From Gnetum montanum (lineage: Eukaryota > Streptophyta > Gnetopsida > Gnetales > Gnetaceae), in assembly GCA_015680685.1 (NCBI GenBank), contig MNCI01014254.1, forward strand, positions 11,366-75,365: a stretch of 64,000 nucleotides of DNA. The letters are read 5' to 3'. Below, piece by piece: positions 11,346 through 22,560 of the stretch; position 1 is the stretch's first letter; each line of letters begins with the position of its first letter. The translations under genes and the position numbers were made by a program. The notes under the pieces were generated by a model. That model worked only from the letters and a program-made list of their open reading frames with translations. It was not told the DNA's origin and did not search any database.

Positions 11346-12531
11346 TGTTGTGGCCAACCTTTGCCCATGCTATTGCACAGGGCCATGATCAACAAAACTA
11401 TCCTATAAAATCATATACCATTTTATCAAGAAATAACATGTGAGAAGATGGACCAATGTGTGGGAAGGTGAACTGACATGCAGGGAGGTGGACCAACATT
11501 CAGGAAGGTGGACTAATGTGTGAAGAGGTGAAACATCACTAGCAGGTGGCTATAATGCAAAGAACAAAGGCAAAATCAAGGTGGGAAGCAAGGGCCTTCT
11601 TAACAAATTAGGCTCTCTTCCAAGAGATCTAGAACTCTCTCCATTGAGGCACATGTAGATGGACAGGGGGTCTCTAAGGGTTGAGAAACTAGTGGAAAAT
11701 GGTTTTCTCTATCTCTCTTCTCCTATTTTTCTTAGGGTGATAATGATGCAGCTAACATGTGCAAATGATAAGTGTGGTAGGTGGGTTTTGCAATCCTATT
11801 TCCTTATTCATGGCAACAAACTGATGATAGTCAGTAGTGGTATAGCTACGTGGATGATAGTCAACAATCTCAATAGGAAACTAAGAGGTGGTCATTTTCT
11901 TTTCCCTTTTCATGGTAGACCCATGATAATGGTAGACAAGATTGGAGATAGCAACGTGTCTACCAACATGTTATAGTGGGATCTGCTGGCTTGTTCTCTC
12001 TCTCTCTCTCTCTCTCTCTCCCTCTCTTTTATGGTGTTGCAATAGTAGACAACAATAGTTGCAAATGTGGGTTTTATAGTTTTGTTCTATTTTTGGCAGG
12101 TGATGCATCTGCAACAGGGTTCTCCAAATAGGGATAAATTTCCCTATCTCATGTCAATGATGGGGTACATTCTATCTATGCATCAGAGATGCATCAATGG
12201 GCCCCGTCATCTAACCTCTTCTCTCTCTCTCCCTCCTTCAATGGCTATAGGAAATGTTGGTTGTGGTAGCATCCTTAATGGACTGATGGCAAATGATGGT
12301 AGCAACCAAGAAGCAAGGAAAATTTATTTTGGTTACCTTTTGTATTCCTAAATGCAAGACACTAATTCCAATTTCTAATTATTGTTTACTATTTTCAAAT
12401 GGCCATGTAGCCCTCTCTAGCTGACACTATCCTTGGGTTTCTATACCTTTACGAGAGGTGCCTTAGGCAATAATCTCCTCAAATGAGTCTTTTTTCCCAA
12501 TGTTGGTGCATCCAAAATTTATGCATCAACA
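11346..12531 (+). repeat. 3' LTR of the compact element
   Basis: 1186 bases, colinear with 9792-10937. The 20-base tandem unit (ACCAATGTGTGGGAAGGTGA type) is present about five times at 11432-11531, against three in the other LTR. A (TC)n tract lies near 11995-12024. Confidence 0.85.
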
Positions 12532-12536
12532 CATAC

Positions 12537-12847
12537 CATTCTTATTTTTTTACCTACATTTAAATAAAATGTGCAATGGACTTTTAAAGTCCTTGGGTGA
12601 TTGTCAAGACCATCCAGGGTGCTCCAAATCCTTTTTGAAACCCATGAATTCATTCATTAAACTATCTTGCATGAAATCTTTCAGTTTTATAGCACTAAAA
12701 TTTTCCTTTGTTACAATTTCTAGTGCTATAAGGAGAAGCTTCTCTTACCTTCTTCATTAAAATCCATTCCAAACTCCCTCTATGTACATTGTTCTTTGAC
12801 CTACGAGCTCACCTTATTCAACAGGATTCCATTTTAGATTTTCCTGA
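12537..12847. other. AT-rich spacer
   Basis: Sequence following the right-hand target duplication. No gene or repeat recognised. Confidence 0.5.
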
Positions 12848-13190
12848 AAAATCCATCATGTGGGGTAAAAACCCATAGTGTGGTTTGGAAGCTCATTTTG
12901 TAAACTGAAAACCCATTGTGTGAATGGAAAATCCATCATGTGGTCTTTTGTTTACCTTCATTTTTAGCTTTAATGCCTACCTCGGGTTTTCTCAAAAGTC
13001 CATCATGTGGATTAAAAATGCATCATATGGGTTGGAAGCATAGTGTATAGGCTGAAAACCCATTGTGCAACCACAAAACCCATCATGTGGCCACAAAGCC
13101 CATTGTGTGACCCCATCATGTGCTCACAACAACCATCATGTGGTCCCATTGTATGGTCACAAAACCCATCATGTGAACCATTTCCCATAT
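12848..13190 (+). repeat. Minisatellite with CCCATCATGTGG core
   Basis: A short core (CCATCATGTGG or CCATTGTGTG, often preceded by AAAA and followed by a few variable bases such as CCACA) recurs about fifteen times, with units of roughly 17-30 bases. It is most regular at 13060-13170. It lies just upstream of a gypsy gag remnant, so it may sit in that element's leader or be an independent expansion. Confidence 0.7.
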
Positions 13191-13352
13191 GTATGCCAAA
13201 AAATACTTGAAAAAAAAAACATTTCAAAAGATTATGACTTTGCAGTTGTGGACCATTGAAATCATAAGAAGCCTTTACCACCTTAATCTATTAGGTGATT
13301 TATCCCATCTTATGCCTTTGGCTTCATCATTGTACTATACAATATCATTTCC

Positions 13353-15640
13353 ATGGCCTCAAACCAAGAATCTGCTCATGTATATGACCCTAAGGACACA
13401 ACGATAGTGGATCTTAGGAAGTTCCTTAAGAAGTTAGGACTCAACCTGATGCATTTAAACATTGGTGAGCAATACTACAACTTTATGTGCATGAAAATAA
13501 AAATAGGTATGTGCATTTCATGTAAAGAGTTTGACTCTAATCATCACTACAAATTAACCTATAAATATGGAAAGGAATACATTCCTTCCCCATATGACCA
13601 CATCAAATTATCTAAATTTTACATGAACTTCTTGGTAAAATTTGTAAGTGTAGATGAGGATGCTGAAATTAATGAGAAGGCTAGTTTAGGATCCCATCCA
13701 AAGGATCAAGATGAGTTCAATGATGATTGTGAGCTAGATACATTCATAAGGGATCTTTTAAAATGATTTTTTGTAGAGGTAATCATGTTCAACTCTTTGC
13801 CTCCCATTTCAGTGGTAAACCAAATTCCCTCTATGATCTCCACAAGCTCAAGTTCCCAACCTACTTTCTTGTTCACTTCACTATTCACCTCAACACCCTT
13901 CACTACTATGCCTCAACCTCCACCAATAATGTCCTCTATGCCTCAAGCTATTGTAGTTTTAGTTGGTCCTTCTCTTGGATTACAAATTCCATGTGTATCA
14001 CACAATCCATTTTTTTTTTCAACAACCTCTTTATTCCTCATCTCCTAGTGCAAAACTCATTTTCCATGTTTAATCCTCTTACAATGGTAGTTACAAGGCC
14101 TTTCCCATTTATGACATTGTCCATTCCACAACCACCATGCATCCAACAATAATAAGTATAACTCTCAAAATCTCCATAAGGTCTAGATCAAGCATTCAAA
14201 CTAATCCAAGACCTTACTAAGAAGTTGCAAAAACTAGAGGCCAACATAACACAAAAAATAAGGGTTATAAAATTCTACCAAGATGATCCCATTAGCCATG
14301 TCATTTCTCAAATAACCTTACCTATATGCATGCATATTCCAAACGTCACCAAATATAATGGTGAAGGAGATCATAATGCATATTTTTACCTTCTAGACTA
14401 AGTGCTTTCTATTTCAAGTATGGCCTCAGATGATACTACATATTTTTCCTATGTCCTTAAAAGTTAAGGATTTTGACTAGTACCAAACCTTACCTATAGG
14501 TTTTATCTCCTCCCTAGATGACTTGATGGCCCTATTTTTCAACCACTTTAAATACAACTTGAAGCCTAGTACAACCCTAGACCAACTTATGAAAGTGAGG
14601 TAGAGTCCACTTGAACTTGTTCAAAGGTTCATTTAGAGATGGAATGCAATACTCAACAAGATTCTTGAGCCCATCCCTAAGACCCACCTTCTAGTTATCT
14701 TTAAGGGAGCCATTAATGACTTCATCAAGTAAAAGCTTTACTATTTAGAACCTTGATCACTATGCCAAGTCTTTTCATAAATCAAGAACATAGAAGATGT
14801 TGTGAAAGCTAGTAATGATCTAGCCTATGTGGCCTATAAGAACCAATTCTCTAGAAGAAACAAGGATAAGATTAATCAAATGCAAACAACTATGGCCACA
14901 GTATCCAAAGATACAAAACAAGTAGAGAGGAAACAATTTTCTCCATGTAATGCATCTTCTAATTCATCTCAACCATCTACCTCCTACCCTCCCAACCAAC
15001 CAAGATCAAACTTTGGGCACAAGGACAAGTCTAAATACACAAAGTTTCCCATGAAGCCCTTTGAGCTCTTAGAATAGTTGCTTAAAGAAAATTAAATTCA
15101 AGATAAGGAACTATTTGAAAAAGCTTGTAAGAGGCATGACTATCTTTGTTACATAGCTAGAGATCCAACAATAGCAACCAAAGATGATCCAAAAGTTCTG
15201 AAGTACTTTAATCTTGACAAGTTTTGTCATTTTTACCAACTAGCTGGTCATGACACTAATTTTTTCATAGCCCTTAAAGATTATCTCTACAAGATGATTG
15301 ACCATTAAGAGTTATTGTTGAATGAGCCCAACTCTCCAAACTCCAACAATAACTCTTACACCATCATCTCATTTATAGCAACAAAATGATCTCATCCTCT
15401 TAGGAAGCTTTTTATCATCAAGGTATCACTAGCTAGTACCTAAGCCCAAAATCTAAAGCCTAGAGAACCCTTTGTCATACGAGTACCACCACCTTCAATC
15501 CCTAAAGAGCCATTTTTTATACACATTTACCTTTTAGTCGCATCAATATCATAGCCTAAACAACGCACTGGAAGCCCTTGAAATGCTAGGAAACCTTTTC
15601 TTATTAGCATGCCTCTACTATCTATGAGTAAACTTGTAAC
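13353..15640 (+). pseudogene. Ty3/gypsy gag remnant (fragment F)
   Basis: A 137-residue opening frame (13353-13763) is followed by a proline- and serine-rich stretch (13785-14048) and a Retrotrans_gag-like core. Core motifs are LPIGFISSLDDLMALFFNHF, LKPSTTLDQLMKVR, SPLELVQRFI and PKTHLLVIFKGAINDF (14490-14730). Then comes an RNA-binding motif at about 15210-15290, FCHFYQLAGHDTNFFIALKD, which matches the 'YCxFHxxxGHxTxxCxxLK' pattern of gypsy gag tails but has lost its second cysteine. Many stops and frame changes mark it as dead. Gag would form the virus-like particle. Confidence 0.7.
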
Positions 15641-15791
15641 AGCCCATGACTAAGACCTACCTATAGTGGCAAATAACTCAAAAATTAGCAAGATATTATC
15701 ATCACAATGATGATGAAAATAATGTATCACCAAACGAACAAAGAAGCCTATTAAAGATAGCCAATAATAAAAGGCTTGGAGGTAAACACCC

Positions 15792-16640
15792 ATGGACAAG
15801 GGGCCCAACATACATACTTTGAAAACTAAGCCAAAAATCCTTGGAAGGATGAAGGAAATTAAAATCACCAAAGTTGAAACATCACATGCTAAGGGAAAGA
15901 ATTTCCTCGTAATAATGGAACAAGACAAACATTCACTAAAGTCAAAAAACATGTCATTGAACCTATACAACCTAGTCATGACCTCTCCTAATCATAGGGA
16001 TGTGCTAGCTCAAATGTTAACCTATATCCCTATGAGTAGAGACATGCCTACCAATAAAGAATCTATTCACTAGATCATTGAGTGAGCTTTACTTAGCAAG
16101 GACAAACATCAACCTATGCTTACCTTTCATGATAGTGAAGTTAAGATAGACCCATGAAATAGAGAAGTGCTACCTACTACTCTCCTCATTAAGATATGTA
16201 TTGGCAAGTATAAGGTTCATCATGTTCATGTAGATGATGGGGTTACAATTAATATGATAACATTCACCATTGTTAAGAAACTAGGCATGACTAAAAACTT
16301 CCAAGAAACCTCTACCTCAACACTCAAGTCATTCAATGGGTCATGAGTAGCAATTCAAGGTTCTATCTCCTTAGATTTCATAGCTAAAGAATATTTTCCC
16401 ACATCCACTAACTTCCTAGTAGTTGAAGAAACACCCATTTCAACTTGATCGTAGGAAGACCATGGTTAGTGAAGTTTTGGGCCATCTCATCTCCAATACA
16501 TCAAGAGATTCACTTGCCATATAATTGGGGGGAAATTGTGATCCTTACGAATAACATGTCACTACCATCTATTAACAATGTTAATATTGACCAAGATTCA
16601 GAGGTAGAGTTTCAAGGGGAAACTCCTGAAACTTAGGCTC
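15792..16640 (+). pseudogene. Ty3/gypsy protease region of fragment F
   Basis: HTLKTKPKILGRMKEIK and NFLVIMEQDKHSL lead to KYKVHHVHVDDGVTINMITF (active-site region near 16230) and IVGRPWLVKFWAISSPIHQEI (16445 on), which is the conserved 'GRPWL' flap-side region of gypsy retropepsins. Stops at several points make it non-functional. RT does not follow; the fragment runs out near 16860. Confidence 0.7.
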
Positions 16641-16959
16641 AAACCAATGATAACAACATCAATAGAAATAATGATCATGCAAACTATTCCAACCCTCCAA
16701 CATTAAACAACCAATTATAAAATCTACCAATTATCATATTAGACAAGAATCATGGTGAATGTAAGATCATACAAAAGGAGCCCTTTAACCTATTTGTAAT
16801 TAGGCAATAAATACACTGTATACATCTTATCTCTCCTTTTGTCAACAACCATTTGTTTACCTTTTCTACCTTATTTCATGTTTCATTGTTGGCTTTATTC
16901 TTATATGCTTTATCAATGATATTCTATAATTACTAGGAAAGTATGATATATCACTTTCC
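16641..16959. other. Decayed tail of fragment F
   Basis: A few residues after the protease (for example DKNHGECKIIQKEPFNLFV) can still be translated between stops up to about 16810. After that there is AT-rich sequence with no further motif before the tandem repeat at 16960. Confidence 0.4.
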
Positions 16960-17071
16960 AAGCCCTAAACCTAGCAACATATGACCTGTCAAGCCCTAAA
17001 ACTAGCAACACTATGGCCCGCTAAGGCCTAGAACTAGCAACAAAATGATCTGCTAGGGCCTAAAATTGGTA
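16960..17071 (+). repeat. 32-base tandem repeat at the truncated end of element E
   Basis: Three and a half units, each close to AAGCCCTAAAACTAGCAACA plus a variable part (ATATGACCTGTC, CTATGGCCCGCT, AAAATGATCTGCT), start at 16960, 16991, 17023 and 17055. The E 3' LTR lacks this array, so the LTR homology begins only after it. Confidence 0.75.
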
Positions 17072-17346
17072 CTTAGATTAGTTAAATTGATTCATAAGTT
17101 AAGTTTCATCTTGTTATTAATCATAGATGAATAAAATATAAATTAATAAAACTCATGTACCTCAACTACACTTAACCATACAACTAAGCTTCACAAGTGT
17201 TGTTGGGAAGACAATGATCATGATGATTAGATTTCATGTCCTAGAACTAGTATACGTGGAACCTTAAGGTCTACAAAATTAGATCAAATTGTGTTAAACA
17301 CTTGTAATTCATATGGTTGGATGTAGGTTATACTCATTGCTCATCA
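17072..17346 (+). repeat. Truncated 5' LTR of element E
   Basis: Colinear with about 28345-28620: both contain TTAGATTAGTTAAATTG, GATGAATAAAATATA, ACACTTAACCATACAACTAA and CATATGGTTGGATGTAGG. It ends ...GCTCATCA. Everything upstream of the U5-like part is missing. Confidence 0.85.
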
Positions 17347-17347
17347 T

Positions 17348-17366
17348 TGGTGACATTGTCGAGGAT
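17348..17366 (+). promoter_or_regulatory. Primer binding site of element E (tRNA-Asp type)
   Basis: TGGTGACATTGTCGAGGA is one base after the LTR end and matches TGGCGCCGTTGCCGGGGA, the complement of the plant tRNA-Asp 3' end, with mostly C-to-T and G-to-A changes. Confidence 0.75.
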
Positions 17367-17510
17367 CTTTAGTGTGTTACATGTGCTATCTAGGATTTCA
17401 TGAAAAATTATTCAAGATCATTAGAAAAAACACTAAAGTCATATCATAATTCAAAATAACTACAAAAATTATAACAAAGAAAATTCCAATTTTTTGTCTT
17501 CTAACACAAG

Positions 17511-19030
17511 ATGTCTTCTTCTCATAGGAGTGGTTCTCTACCAAAGTTTGACGAAATAAATCAATAGGTGCCCTAGCAATACAAAGTGGTATATGCCCAT
17601 CCTGATGAGTATGTACCCAATGTCAATTTCATCCTACACCAAGATGAACTAGTGTAGTGTAAGACATGGAGGGCAACATTGTGTTGCCACCCAGTTGATC
17701 CATTTCTACAATGCTTCATAAAACTCATATGTGGTTGGGTATCCAAGGGTTTCATGCTGAATATGTTGTGTAGGAGAGCAATTCCAAGGATTATCATCCT
17801 ACCAATGCATAACTCCTAAGGGATTGATAGATAGATTAATGTTATGAATCTACAAAGGGAAAGTAATTTAATGATTCCCTATTCTTGATGTACCAAAAAT
17901 ATGATGGAGAACCCTTCTCTAGGGGTTTTGCATTTAGAGAGACTCCTCTATTTGACTTTAGTGAAGGAGGTCAAAACTAGAACTTGTAGTCCATGATTCA
18001 TAATGTTGTTTCTAGCAAGAATGGATACCATGATCAAGAGGGATCCAAGCAGCAGAGTCATGGGAAGGATACAAGTAAGCAGAATAATCATGATCATGCC
18101 CACAATTTCCAAAGAGGGGATGACAATTTCCATGATGATGCTAATGCTCTTTCCTCTTCACCTTTGTCATAATCTTCTTCCTCTTCTAGCTTTGAATGTA
18201 ACCAAAAGGGGTGTAATCATGATGGAGGTGACTGATGGAACCAAAATGATTGTAGGGACCATTGGGTAAGCCAAGATCTGCGGTGTGGGCATTCAAGAGA
18301 GGCCCCTCACCATGAACGAAGGGGTAGTAGAGGGCATCATAGGCACCAAGATCATGGCTATGATGAGCCTTTACTCACTCCCAAAAGCATGCTAAACATC
18401 ATAGAGGCAATGTGAATTCCTACAAGGCACATAAAGGATAGTTAGATCAAGAGGTTAGACATGAACAATATCTTCAAGTTTGAAGGTAAATATAACTCAA
18501 ATCTACAAAACCATCTTCAGGCTTATCACAATGCATGCACTTTGCAAAATATAGAAAACAACTAGCAAAAGCTTAAGTTGTTTCCTAGGATACTCATTAA
18601 AGAAGTAGAAAGCTTGTATCAATTCTTAGAGCTAAAATCAATCTATAGGTATAGTACAATGCTTGAACTATTCAATGAAAAATATTAAATGTAGTCTTGA
18701 GTGTCCAACTTGAGGTGGCAAATTCAAGGATAGAAGGAAGGAACACATGAGTCCTTGAATGCTACCATGGGTAGATATTATTTTTTATTGCATAGATGTC
18801 CTAGCCATGGTTATTCTCAACAACAGAAATTTCACCATATCATAGATGGGATCCAACCAAAAACAAGAAGAACTCTTGGATTTTATGCCCAAGGGACATT
18901 GTCAAAGTTAAGAGTCCATCAAATCGAAAGAATGATCAAGCAAGTAGCAAAAGAAGAAAAAGAGTTGAGGAAATGTAAAAGTATAGAAGAATACAATCAA
19001 GATTCTTCCATTCACAAGGGGAAGGTTTGA
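17511..19030 (+). pseudogene. Element E gag
   Basis: The conceptual start is at 17511 (MSSSHRSGSLPKFDEI). A histidine-rich region at 18030-18330 is followed by HQDHGYDEPLLTPKSM. The Retrotrans_gag core at 18755-19027 reads YYFLLHRCPSHGYSQQQKFH, HIIDGIQPKTRRTLGFYAQG and IERMIKQVAKEEKELRK. The same core in element D (40925-41150) reads YYAMLNNCPSHGFFEERLM and HIIDGLCDATRETLGMYAQG, so the families are related. Several stops and frame changes disable it. Confidence 0.75.
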
Positions 19031-19034
19031 TTTT

Positions 19035-19570
19035 GTGACCCTGCTCCTACCTCATCCTCTACAAACCATTCCATCAAGAACCCTTCAAACCAATTGTTGC
19101 CCAAGATATATATTGTTATGCTTACTCATGCAATATCTAATTGGATCCAACTTGGCAACCTTTCTAGGAAATTATCTAATCTTGGGAGTCCTCTTATCTA
19201 TTTTTGAATTACTAGGAGTGAACCATGTAAATATCTTCTTAATTCAAGCTTTGATGTAAACTTGATTTCTCATGAGATGTATACTACCTGGAACCTGCTA
19301 CCTCTCAAAAAGAGCAATATCTAATTGGAATTGGCATACTAGTCCATTACTATTCCACTGGGAATGGTTGAAGATATTGTGATCATTATCTATAAGTGGT
19401 CCTATCCTACTAATTTTGTAGTAATCAAGGTTGAGAACTGCAAAGGGGAATTTCCATTCATTATGGTAAGGGCATGGCTAAGCATTATTGATGCAAGAAT
19501 GAACATCAGAAATCTTTTCCTAGAGATATCTAAGGAAGATGCATTTGGAAAGATTAACAAGAAATGAGTT
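19035..19570 (+). pseudogene. Element E protease
   Basis: The active-site region falls near 19240 (NSSFDVNLISHEMYT, where D-S-G-A would be expected, already degraded). The C-terminal half is at 19364-19567: MVEDIVIIIYKWSYPTNFVV, IKVENCKGEFPFIMVRAWLS and IDARMNIRNLFLEISKEDAF. This is the usual gypsy retropepsin layout 'G...EDV.V....PADFVVLD...PIILGRPFL'. The enzyme would cut the Gag-Pol polyprotein. Confidence 0.7.
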
Positions 19571-20079
19571 CCATGTACCACATATAGCAATATAGGGTGC
19601 GATTGCATGTAGAGACTCTAGTCATTGAAATGATTATCTATTTTTGCATGTAGGTAGTGTGCACATGAAGCAGTTGTTCAATGGTGTCTATACACAACAA
19701 CCACAAACCAAGAGGACACCTAGTGGCTACCATTGATGGTAACAATAGCATAATATGTATGGAACCTACTAAGAGCCTAAAATTCACTTATTTCATAGGC
19801 ATGGATGAACTAGATTAAGTTCATCACCAACTCTCTAATAATGAAAATGTTGATACCAATTGGGAAGAGTTGGAGATCCCTAAGAATTTCAAACAATAAG
19901 CCCTAGAGTTGAAAACTCTACCTACTGGCTTGGAATATGCATTATTAAAACATGGCAAGCCAGTCATACTTGATGCCAAAATTTCTCCTAGGAAAAAAGC
20001 AAAATTGTTGAAAGTGGCCAACAGATGGCCAATAGTGTTTGCTTGGTCATATCTTGAACTCCCTAGAATTGATCGATGG

Positions 20080-20930
20080 ACATGCTAGCACCACATTTAC
20101 ATTGATATATCCATGAAGCTAAGGATGCAACCACGATGGTGATTGAACCTACTATTGAAGCAAATCGTCAAAGAGGAGATTGAGCAACTCCCTAAGGTAA
20201 GGTTCATTTACCCCATTGCAGATAGCAAGTGGCTCAACCCACTTATGATAGTGCTAAAGAGAGATGGAAAATGGCAAGTTTGTATCAATTTCAGGCTATT
20301 AAACATGGAAACATTCAAAAATCATTTTTTATTGCCATTCGTTCATCAGGTGTTGGACATCATATCTAGACACTTCTATTATAGTTTTCTAGATGATTAT
20401 AGTGGTTATAACCAAATCCATATTGCATCAAAAGACTAGGTGAAAACAACATTCACAAGTCCCTAGGGGACATTTGCATATCTTAAAATGCCTTTTGTTA
20501 TATGCAATGATCCTACCACTTTCCAACGTCTGGTCTTAAGAATCTTTCAATAGCAAATAAGTAGTGGAATGGAATTCTTTATGAATGACTTCTCCACTTA
20601 TGATGCTACATTCAAGCAAGACTTGAACTACCTTGAGCAAGTACTAAAAAGATGTGTGGAAACAAACCTACATCTCCATTGGCAAAAGAGTCATCTCATG
20701 GTCTAAAAAGGCATTGTATTGGGACATAGAATTTCATAAGAAGGGATCAAGGTAGACCCCAAAAAGATAAAGATCATCTAAGGAAAAACCTACCAACTAG
20801 AAACAATCAAAGATATTCAATCATTCCTTGGATACATTGGTTGCTAGCAATAATTTATAAATAATTTCTCTAAGATTTAAAAATCATTAATTGAGCTAAC
20901 AAAGAAAGATGCTCCCTTCATCTGGACCAA
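20080..20930 (+). pseudogene. Element E reverse transcriptase
   Basis: EEIEQLPKVRFIYPIADSKW, NPLMIVLKRDGKWQVCINFR and FYYSFLDDYSGYNQIHIASK at 20150-20440 are RT fingers and palm motifs. TFAYLKMPFVICNDPTTFQR follows. The catalytic YVDDF box reads FMNDFS near 20580, so one catalytic aspartate is lost. KSHLMV, GIVLGHRIS and EGIKVDPKKI follow. Stops at 20440 and later. It would copy element RNA into cDNA in the virus-like particle. Confidence 0.85.
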
Positions 20931-21510
20931 GAAAAGCAAAAATAAATTTCAATTCTCAAGCAAAAGTTCATAGAGACTCCAATTCTACAACTACTTGACT
21001 AGTCTAGACGATTCCATATTATGAAAAATGCATCTACCTATGCCTTTGGAGTTGTGCTTATGCAATTGGATGATAAGAAATATCTATATTACATCCACTA
21101 TGTAATTTGAAGCATTATAGGTGCACAACTGAACTATACCACCACAGAAAAAGAATTGATGCAAGTGGTGTTTGCTCTAGAGAAGTTCAGGACCTATTTG
21201 CTTGGATATAAAGTGTTTGTGCACATGGACCATTGTGTCATTTTCTTCTTCATGAACAAGCAAATAGTGAGCCCCCATGTTATCCAATGGCTGATGATCT
21301 TACAAGAATTCAATCTCACAATGGTAGATCTAAAGAGAACTGAGAATGTGGTCACTAACCACTTGTCTTGGTTGCAATGGGATAACAATAAGAAGGAAGG
21401 TCCACTATCTAATTTGTTTCTTGATAAACTCCTCTTTACTGGTGCAATGAATGAGCAAATGCCCATAGAAAAAAAATGGTATGATGGCATCCTCACTTAT
21501 CTTCTTACTT
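20931..21510 (+). pseudogene. Element E RNase H (gypsy type)
   Basis: HCTTELNYTTTEKELMQVVF-like text near 21130-21180 precedes ALEKFRTYLLGYKVFVHMDH (catalytic D-H region), HVIQWLMILQEFNLTMVDLK and the NVVTNHLSWL motif (N-x-VADxLSR of gypsy RNase H) at 21345. The frame 21156-21510 is open. It would remove the RNA strand during reverse transcription. Confidence 0.8.
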
Positions 21511-21575
21511 AGGAGATGCCACAAGATCTAGACTATAGAAAGAAACAACAATGTTTTCATTGAGCTAAGCACTTC

Positions 21576-22560
21576 ATGGAAATCAACGAATATCTTTCCA
21601 TGGTGTACATTGATGGCCTAGTTCATTGGTATGTACCTAATGCAGATCAATTGCACATTATCCAAGATGCTCATGAGGGTCCTTGTGGGACCCACTATGG
21701 TGGAAGACACATGGCCATAAAAATCCTAATGGCAAGATACTATTGGCCCATAATCTTTACGGATACCCACTAATTTGTCTGATACTATGAGCATTATCAA
21801 TGAGATGGTGGGATGACTGCATAAATGGAGGGTTTTCATTACTACATTCAACCACTAGAACACTTTGACATATGGGGCATAGATTTCATGGCTCCCACCA
21901 CACCCATGTTGAACAAGAAGGCATATATAATCATCGACGTTGATTACTATACCAAATGGGTAAAAGCAACAATTATCACCAACTGTACATCATCCACTAC
22001 TACTTGATTTGTATAAAAAAATGTTGTGAACAAGTTTGGAGTGCCACATACACTAATTTTTAATAATAGAACCCATTTTACAAGTGCTACTTTTCAAAAA
22101 CTGATTCAACCCTTCAGGGTTGAACATAAATTAATAGCACCCTATCACCTCAAGCCAATGGTCAAGTAGAGGTTACTAAGAGGGAGATCACAAAAATTCT
22201 AACAAGAACTATTAGCAAATATAGGAAATACTAAAGCAAAAAACTCAACGATGCCCTTTGGGCATACCACTCAACATGGAAACTCCCTATTAGCTACTCT
22301 CCCTATGAGCTGGTGTACAAAAATCTTCCAATGCTCCCTATTCAATCTAAGCTCTGTATACTCTCAATTGCCTGTGAATTGGGCCTTGAGAAAAAAGAAA
22401 GATTAATTAACCTAAATGTGCTAGATGAAAATTGATTAGTGGTCCTATCCTTGAATGAAGTGCACATGGCATTCAACAAACAATGTCATGACCTTAGCAT
22501 ACAAAAAGAGAAATTTCAGCTAGAAGATAAAGTTTTCTATTGTAACACCATACATGTTCC
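21576..22560 (+). pseudogene. Element E integrase
   Basis: The N-terminal zinc-binding region is at 21650-21790: IIQDAHEGPCGTHYGGRHMA and ILMARYYWP. The catalytic core shows HFDIWGIDFMAP (first D), IIIDVDYYTKWVKA, then a degraded second D region with NNRTHFTSATFQ (22060). 'PYHLKPMVK' and 'SPYEL.YKNLPMLPIQ' follow (22140-22340). Several stops. It would join cDNA ends to the host chromosome. Confidence 0.8.

Larger units (their letters stand above)
9792..12531 (+). mobile_element. Complete compact non-autonomous LTR retrotransposon
   Basis: Two LTRs of about 1.15 kb (9792-10937 and 11346-12531) flank only 408 internal bases. The LTRs start TATTGTGGCCAACC or TGTTGTGGCCAACC and end ATGCATCAACA. 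The target-site duplication is perfect: CATAC at 9787-9791 and 12532-12536. The internal piece keeps a primer site candidate (10944-10960) and a polypurine-like tract (TTTGGGGGCTAAG, 11333-11345), but no gag or pol. LTR ends, primer site and tract match element B (29965-58011), so B-type elements probably supplied the enzymes. The two LTRs have diverged clearly, so the insertion is old. Confidence 0.9.

Noticed and set aside
12848-13190. CRISPR-like array
   Set aside because: Repeats are short, degenerate and without uniform spacers. The context is plant retroelement DNA.
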